From assembly GCA_016490735.1 (NCBI GenBank), contig JAEMWC010000134.1:134501-198500 (forward strand): DNA of 64,000 nt, read 5' to 3'. Shown here piece after piece: positions 54,022 through 63,000 of this stretch; the first letter of the stretch is position 1; each line of letters starts with the position of its first letter. The notes below the pieces were generated by a model, which was not told the origin of the DNA, ran no database searches, and saw only the letters and a program-made list of their open reading frames with translations. Origin of the DNA: Pachyseris speciosa. Taxonomy: Eukaryota; Cnidaria; Anthozoa; Scleractinia; Pachyseridae. The position numbers were made by a program, and so were the translations under genes.

Positions 54022-57000
54022 AAAGCTTATATAGCGCGATCTTCCATGGCGTAGATGATCAAATGCGCTGTACCATTTAAATAAAATGATTAAAAATGAA
54101 TGAAATGTACAAGCAGTTAACATTGATAAAATCATTAGGTAAGCAATAATTTTTTTTGTCGAATTAGAATGTTTAACAATTATTCACCGAAGTGGAAGCG
54201 GCGAGGTAAATATCCACCACTTTCACCGACACTGAGGTGAATAATTGTTCTAGTATATACCGCACAAGCTGAATAATTAGCGGACAAAACATTACTTTAT
54301 GTGTGACGATATACCAACAAGCGGTCTCAAATTGTAAAATCTCGCGCGCCGTCTGCTTGGAGGTTAATAGTACTTGCTAATCACCTCCCAGTTAACCAAT
54401 CAGAGCGCGCGAAAAGCACTATTCACTTGTGTGGTATATACTAAATAAAATTACAGGTTAAAAGCTATTGACAGAACCTTCAACTTGTCGCTGATTCTAC
54501 TTGGCATTTGCCTTTCTTACAGGCTGACAGACGGGATGTCCTCATGCACGAACCATCCTACAACAACGTTGTGCAGAAAGCCACTGAGTACTTGGAGTCC
54601 TCTGGGCCTGGACCAGAGAGGGACGTGATTAGCGCCAGATTGGATGACGTGAAGGGCAGGTGGGAAGAGCTCAAGAGGAAAACAAACGAAAGGCATGCGC
54701 AACTCGAAGACGTGCTACCGCTGGCTCAAAAGTACCACGGCAATTCTCAGAATGTGAAGGATGTTGTTACTTTAGGAGAGACGGAGCTGGGATTGCATGC
54801 GGCTGTGTCGCCTGACGTGGAGATTGCAAAGCAAGAACTACAGCATATCAAGGTTAGAATATTGGAACTAAAGCGCGGTGCCAAAGGCAGCAATACCTCT
54901 ACTGAAACAGCTGTGGGAGTAAAACCAACACGAATATCAAGTTGTTGGAATTTGATAAATATTTCATTCTTAAACTTAGCCAACAACCTCCGTAGCAATG
55001 GGTTGAAGACAGATACCATTACAGTTTTTCTATACTACTGCAGCCTTAAGTATTACAACATGAACTGAAGACTTTGTAATGTTTTAATACAGCTTTTTAT
55101 GGTTTAGATATTTTTATGAATTCAGTCACACAAAAATCATTAATCAGATATGGCGTTCTTCGTTTTACAATTGCGTGGTTTTGAAATGCGTTTTGGCATT
55201 TTGAGTGTTTTTTGTTATATTGTTACATCTCAAGAGGTCATAACGAATAAAAGCTCTTCGAACTTGCGAATAAACAAATCTTGGAATACCGCAGCTGTGC
55301 ACCTTTCCATCGCAACTTGGTTTTTTACAAGGGCCTCTACACCTTTTTTTTCTGTTCGGCTGATGTACTTTTTTTCCTGCTCTGTGTTAACGAAAGGAGT
55401 TTTTGTTAAATTACAGGGAGTCTTGAAAGCGGTCGAGAAACGTGCACGTGACGTCAAACAGATGAAAGAACTTGGTGACGAGCTGGCCGACAAGCTGGAC
55501 AGGTACCAGGGAATGTCAAGTGAAGCCCGCCAAGATAAAAAGACAACCAATGAGCGTTACGAACGCGTTCTACTAGAACTGCGCAACCGCGAGCATTTGA
55601 TCGAGGCTCAAGTGAACTCCGCTGATCAATTCACAGTTGCACTGCAGCAGTTTCAGCTTGATTTATCTGGTGTAGACGCTGCGGTCTTGGAGGAGACACC
55701 TGGGAATGACAGTGACACGCTAAAGCGACAGTTGGCTGAACTTCAGGTACACAGTCACGCAAGATGACGGTCGGTCACACAACAGCTTGCACAGCTCGCA
55801 TGCGGGTTTTTTTAGGGTGTCAAACAATCTTCTTGATGTTTTCCCATAGATTAGATAAATCAGTGTAAATGTGTTTTTTATATATTTAATAATTAGATTA
55901 TGAGCTCGCGATTTCTTTATACAATCTTTTTTTATCTTATATTTTAGTAGTTACCTATTTTAGACTTTAAGATTTTTAGACTTTTTAAAGTAGAATTGTA
56001 AGTTAGTATTGAAAAGCTCCCTCGGGAATACTGATAAAGTCGGTATTAAAGTATGTATTAATTTCTATCACGTGATAGCTGATGAGGGCTCAGCCCGTAT
56101 CAGCTAGCTCGGATAGAAATCGAGAGCGAATAATCTAATTGTTGTAGTATAAATCTAGTAGTCGTTAAAAAATAAAAAGTAAATAATCTAAATCCTCCTC
56201 GCAGACACTTGGAAAACGCGAAGAATCGGCCACCATTTTGTTGACAACCGCTACTCACTATCTACAACAAAATAGAAGGCGAGTGGCGTAGCCATTAAGA
56301 GAACAGCGTTCGTGATAGAACGCTAGTAGATTTATACTAAAATGAAAAAGAAAAAGCACTCTTTGTTAATGCTTATCTTCAGTCCTATCGCATTCCTCAT
56401 GTTTCTGTGAAATTTAAGAGACATTCTTTCTACTTAGGCTTCTAAAGTTGCCCTAGCACAACGGAGACCCAAACTTGGCTCCCTTCAATCCAGTGGACTG
56501 GCGCTAATGCAGGAGAACAAAGACAACGAGAAGTTTGTTGACTCAACTAAGTGCAAAGTCCAAGGTGTCACAGATCTGTACTGTAATATTGAGGACAAAA
56601 TCAAGGACCGCATTACGCATGTGCAAACTGCCCTGTACCGCTGCCAAGGGTTCAATGAAGCTCTGGATGAGTTTGAAAGGTGGCTGTATGGCGCGGAAAG
56701 GCAATTCCAGGCGCTCGGTGTGCTGTCAATCAAACCAAGTGTCATCAAGAAACAGGGAGCTGGACTCAAGGTCAGTGGTTGGATTAATCATTTAACAAAT
56801 GCGCATGAACTCTGATAACGCTCGGATGACGACAAAATACGCTACGAGCCGCAGGCGAGTAGCGTGACCTAAGCTGATGTTACACGAGCCGATTATTTGT
56901 TTTAAACACTGTTTTTTCTGTGATACTTTCCTCGGCTCATGACGTAATTCGTCCGTCTATCCTTCAAAATCCTCTAGCCAATCGAAACGCGAGGTTTACA

Positions 57001-60000
57001 CCGTCCATTGTATAAATTTCAGTGTTTGCATTAGAAGCCGGGACCCGGGTACCGGCACCCATCTACTCTGACGGGAATACCCGACTTTTTAGGGGCAAAA
57101 TTGAAAGCTAAAAAAATTATAATAACAAAATGAAATTAAAACAGTAGAAAATACACTTGTGCTAGTATTGTTCCTTTTAACTCATTCATGCGAGCGTGTG
57201 CATGGAATGAGTTTTTGTGAAGAGGGGATTTTGGAGTGAACAAAAATCTGTTTAGACGGAAACGGAAGTTACGTCACAAAATGGTGTGAACAACCACTGA
57301 GTAGCTGGTTTTCTACGCCATTTTCTTAGTTTAGAACATCCATGTTACGGCAGCTGGAAGAACTTCTGAAAGAACAAGCTGTCATTTTTGTACTTTTGAC
57401 ACTCAAATCTTTCACGCAGTATTCTATTATTTGGCTGGTGAATTCGTGCCGCCACAACTGCGTAGGTCTGGCTATTATTTTATACTATTTGTGTTGTGGA
57501 ACACAGAACAAAGTCAATCATATGTCGTCTTCATTCAAGAATCATGAATTATAGTGGCCCAACATACTTCTTCCCATGCTTTGAAGGAAAAAAATAACGC
57601 GCTCTCGCAAAACATAATCGTAAATGCTTTTGCGACATGAGATCCTGAACATGTCTTGCCTCGCAGTCTGGCAGGGTCAATATTGCTTACAAATGAGAAC
57701 CAAGACCTTGTTTACAATTTCAATATTCTTTTCTAGTTGCAAGCCCTTAACTTCAGTTGAGTTAGAAGAAAACGACACGAACTGAAATCTTTGGGATTTT
57801 TGCGGGTTCAGTAAATTGTCACGCGGTGGAGCCACGGCACGGCGTTATTGAGGATTCAGTTGTCAGTTGCATTTCTGTTGAGCATTCAACCTAATGAAAG
57901 GCTTTACGAGCTACATCCAGGGGAATTTTTAGTACATTGTTTCTAAATTGCGCTCATTTTTCTGTCAGGGCTGTAGCTTTCGTTACGGCGAGATTGCACT
58001 GTTCCTGGCTATATGCATGAATGAGTTGGCTAAAAGGAGCCTTTGACTTGTACTGATAACGCAGTTTTACAATTTTGTTTCCAACAATGGCAAATGTTTG
58101 GCAACCGCGTATTATTATTGAGATATAGCAGGCTACAAAGTTATGTGCGACAGTTGTGAGCCGAACGCGAATTATTGAAACGACCATTTCATTTCCAGGT
58201 GCTAAAAGAAGACGTTGATCTGCGTGCTCCCGTGTATAATGACATTCGCGAGCGAGGCAATGACATGCTAACACGTGCGGACTCAGCCTCCGACAGACAC
58301 CAGCTACAGATGAGACTCTTGGACGTGGAAAACCGCTGGAAAAACCTCAACGCGCAAATTGACGAGCGGCAAAAGAACCTTGGTAGACTGGTACCTAGTG
58401 TGGCTGGTTACATGGAGGTACACGAGCAGGTGGTCACGTGGTTAAACGAGAATGAGAACAAGTTTGACCAGTTATTATCGGATCTCAGTGAAGTGAGTGA
58501 TATCACGGTCATGGCAGAGAAACAAGCGCAGCTTAAGGTACAGTACTGCAACGTTAAGTTGTTTCGACTCGGGGCAAGAACTGAACAACGAAACGCATTG
58601 CATCATCGAAAACTATAACTCAGTATGTTTCACCAGCCATTGAAGCAATAATTGCTTGACAAAAATGAGGTACTACCATTGCACGGTTCGTCAACGAAGG
58701 CAGAAGCTACAACAAAACTGCATGAATCAAGGTTTTGGCCCTGAGAATGAATGCTGCAAAGTTATGTAATGTTTCAGACTTGAGGCGTTTAATAATGTAC
58801 TTTACATGACTAACTCGCCATTATGTTATTAGGCATTGGGCGAGTCACTGGAAAACCACAAACCTGTGTACCAGAACTTCCTGTCGTCATCCGAGTCTTT
58901 AATTGGTGTGTGTCATGAGCTGTCAATCACTAGTGACATCGTCATGGTGAGCAGTAGGACTGAGGAGGTGAAGAGACGATGGGAAGCGTTCAACGCTAAA
59001 GTGATTGCCCAAGAGAAAGAACTGAAGAATTCCAACAAGACGTTAGCTCTGGTATGTAATACAGCAGCGCAGCGATATCATGAAATTATACTCGGCTAGA
59101 ATCAGTAATATCTACTGATATCATAATGAGGCGGAGACTGGACGCAGGAAAATTCATGTTGCGCGTGCGACGATTTATGGTAGAGCGCTTTTCAATTGAG
59201 TGTCGTAAAACCAAAACCAAAGCAATTACTCTGACCAATCATAACAGAAGTAAGCAGTGCAACGAGCCAATCAGAATACGAAGTAATTACATGTAGCCGG
59301 CGTAAAGCTCGGGAAAATACGCGCGTGCAAGACGCGATTGGTTCTGGTTTTGCTTCTCATTGGTTGAGAAAGTGGCTCGAGTTTTCCTGGCCAATCACAG
59401 AGCGAAACAATGCAAAACCAAAGCAAAACCGTAATTACTTTCGACACTCAATTGAAAACCGCTCTAATGTAATGCGTATGGAAATGTCAAGCGTGACCTT
59501 TGTGACAGTGCAAATATATTTAAACCAATTACAGAACTTGGCAAAATAATGTCAAGTACGGCAAACGTATGACTGGCTTTTATCCCATTAAAACACGCAT
59601 GAGGGCTCTTACTAGTAGCTGCGTTCATTTCATGATACTTTATGGGTCGGGAAAAGTACCGCTTCGTTAAGCTAAATCCTTGTTGATGTTAGTGACTTTA
59701 ACTTCTGGTAGCATTTATTTCATGGATCTTTATCGAGAGGAACATTTCCTGTCATACAAATATCTCTATTTTGACCAGATAATCTGAACTCTCTGGCGGG
59801 TATACTAAACATATGAAAGTAAACACGTCAATGCCCCATACGCGATGTCCTCATAAACTGTGTTTTGTTTGTTTTACTTGCAGGTGCAAGAAGCAATTCA
59901 GCCGATGCAGCAAGTTATGTCAGAAGCGGAAAATATTCTGGCGACAGAACCCAAGGTTGGGTTCAATATAGGAGAAGCTAAGAAGGAGCTCATCAAAGTC

Positions 60001-63000
60001 AACGTAAGTTCACCGATGCTCGATGTGTTTCGATGTTTCCTGCTGCTACCTCAGAAAAGAATTTTGAATCATGTTTCTTTGTTTGTTCCCCTGACAACAG
60101 AAAATGATCGACGTGCTAGAAAAGACTGAGATCAAGCTTTTGAGACTGTCCAAGCAGGTCACTAACAACGAGTACATCATCACCATAATCAAAGACAACC
60201 AGGTCATGCAGGTAACAACAGAACTTCTTTCACCTTTTGCGTTCACTGTTTCACTCGTTATTTCTCCCTCGCTGTTTGTATTCACGTCACCCTGACCCAT
60301 GAGCCTTTCAACATAGAACATCCTTTTATTTTGTCCCACTGTTTAGTTTTGTTTGTTGCTTCTGGTTGTGTTATTATTTCGTTTTCTCCTTTCCGTTTCT
60401 CCTTTTTCTGACCTTTTTTTTTTTGTTTCTTATTTGTTTCTGTGTGTGAGCGCATGGACATCACTTGACATTAGATATTAGCCACTACAGCTCTCACAAC
60501 ATGTTACACCATTTGTTAGTAGGACCGGAGAACGAATAACAGAACAATGCCCTTATCCCTTAACGGCACGGTGGCGGCTGTTACATTTTTCAGGGCCAAG
60601 GGAATTAGCAGCTCTCGATAACTGCTCCATTACTCTTCAAAAATAAGTAACTTTAAATAATTACCGGGAAAAATCTTATGTTTATGGAGAAAGGAACGTA
60701 AAAAGCCCGATGCACTTGAAAACAAACAAATGCTTCACCTGCCAGTGGTCTAAACCCGAAATACTGTTGCGTAGGTGCGCTTGAAGGAAAGAAAGGTCAA
60801 GCTTGAGAAGTACATTCGAACCGTGGAGGTGTTCCAGGGGGCTGGAACGGAGATAGAGATGAAGGTCATGGGTATCATGAGTTATGTGTCAGTGGAGATC
60901 ATTGTTACAGACTTGGAGAACATCCGGGACCAACTGCAACACGTACAGGTATGGACTGGGAAATAAGTCATTGGTCAACCGAACTGTGTAAATGAATCAG
61001 TGCGGGGAATAGACCTTACAGTATCTAAAAGGATACCTTAAACTCTAAATAGCAAATTTTACAAGACGTTCTTACGTTCGTCTGGAGATCGGTCTGGTTT
61101 CTAAATTTTACAAAAGAGAATTTTCGTTTTTTGTTGCTGGAGTTGAATTTCTCGTTTGCCAGTTTAGAAAAAGTCAGTGTAGTTTATCTTCAGAAGCAAA
61201 AGGGGGACGTTAGCTAGAATAATGGTTAGTTATAAATTGATTAGGATTGGAGAATCTTGGAGAGGGATTGTTGTTGTCCGCTCACAATGGTCACCTTCAA
61301 ATCATGTTACTCATCACTGTTTTAAATTTTCTAAGTTGTCGACCTAAAGTGAAATGTTCGAAGTGAAAACGAGTCGTTGTTAAAGGGAAGCTGAAACGGA
61401 TGAACATGTTTTGTTACCTTTTCAGAATCTCGAAGAGGAAGTAGTAATTCACAGGCGGAAAATTGACACGATGGAAGAAACTGGCGAATGGATCATCAAG
61501 GAAAACGGTGGGAATCCCGAAGTAATTCACGAGGTTCACTCGAACATCAATCGAGCAAAATCGACGATAGACGAAGTGACGGTCAAGCTGAACGACCGTC
61601 GCCGAAGATTGGAAACTGCTCTTACGGAGAAACAGCGCGTGTTTGACACTTTCCAGGACTTCGACAAGAGAGTGGTGAAGTTAGACAAGTCACTCAGTCG
61701 TGCTAAACCTGTTTCGGCTGAGTTTATTGTCATTAAAGACCAGAGAACTTCTCATGAGGTTAGCCGCTTATTTAAGTCTGGTTGGTCAGTTTCTCTATAA
61801 ATTCACTGCTTTTGTTCAGTGGTAGTCTGTAATTTGTTTGTTTGTTTGTTTGTTTACTGTTGAATTGGTAATATTCCTTGAAAATAAAATCAAATTTCGT
61901 AAAAGCTCTATTAAGCCCCCCGTCTCTAAGAAGCCCCCCCCCCCCCCCCTTTGGGTGGACATGACGTTTTGTAATTATTACTATTTGCAGTCCCTCCTTT
62001 TCCCTGTTGCCAAATTCACTTCATTTTGTCCAATTGGCTTGTTTTTAATCAAATATACACTCAAACACATAATACTGTTTGCTTTTCATTATTTAACCGC
62101 TGCCTCGCTAAAATGGAAGGTGGGTGCCTGGGCTATCCAGGGGCTTCCACTGTGGCCAGCCAGCCCCTAGATAGAATACCGCCCCCATGGCTGGCAAATC
62201 CCCGCAACCCAGCCATGAGCCCCCATTCCTGGCACCCGTTAACACTGCATGAATCAGTGGAAGGAAAAAAAAGGGGGGAGGGGAGTGGGGGGAGGGAACG
62301 CTGAGAAACACAGCTTGGAGCTGCTGTGAGAGGCGAAGAAACCGCTAAGAAGTGCCAAATGATAAACGCTGCATGCTTGTAGAAGACCGCTAGAAAATCA
62401 CAAGAACACGAGCTGAAGGAAAAAACGTAGCTGCAACGAACCATGTGAGCCTGCACTTGAACAGATTACCGCTGGCCAGAGGTGCCTGCTAAGCTCGTGG
62501 CGGTTAACTTTGTTAAACAACATTTAACTAAATTAAAAAATAAAATTTCACTGCAGTTGTTCCGAGTTTTGTACAAATACTGTTTCAACACGAAAACGGG
62601 GTGTTTTGAAACGACTCCCCCTCCTCGCCTTTATATTAAGCCCCCGTGTCTAATAAGTCTCCCGTTAATGACGCCTGAAATTAAATAAGCCCCTTGGGGG
62701 CTTAACAGAGCTTTTACGGTATGCTGATCGGACTATGGAACAAAAACATTCCGCAGTGGAAATCGCTTTGGTTTTGCTTCGGATGAGCTAAATAATGGTA
62801 AAACACATAACACGTGTCTCTTAAAGAGACATAGGTACAGCAGACGTGTACTCGCTTTTCGTACGTAGACATTAACAAGTGTAGGTATAGCACACTCGAA
62901 GAGCATTTCAGTCGTGGTATGTAAATAAGGAAGTGATGTAATGAAGAAGCGAAAGAACGTCGCAGTTGGGAACGTTTCTTGAGCAGCGGGGAAAAGGCAG

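Noticed and set aside
62026..62456. Open frames on both strands with matching counterparts at 16368-16725
   Set aside because: They lie in a dispersed non-coding repeat; similarity between the two places reflects the repeat, not a gene family.
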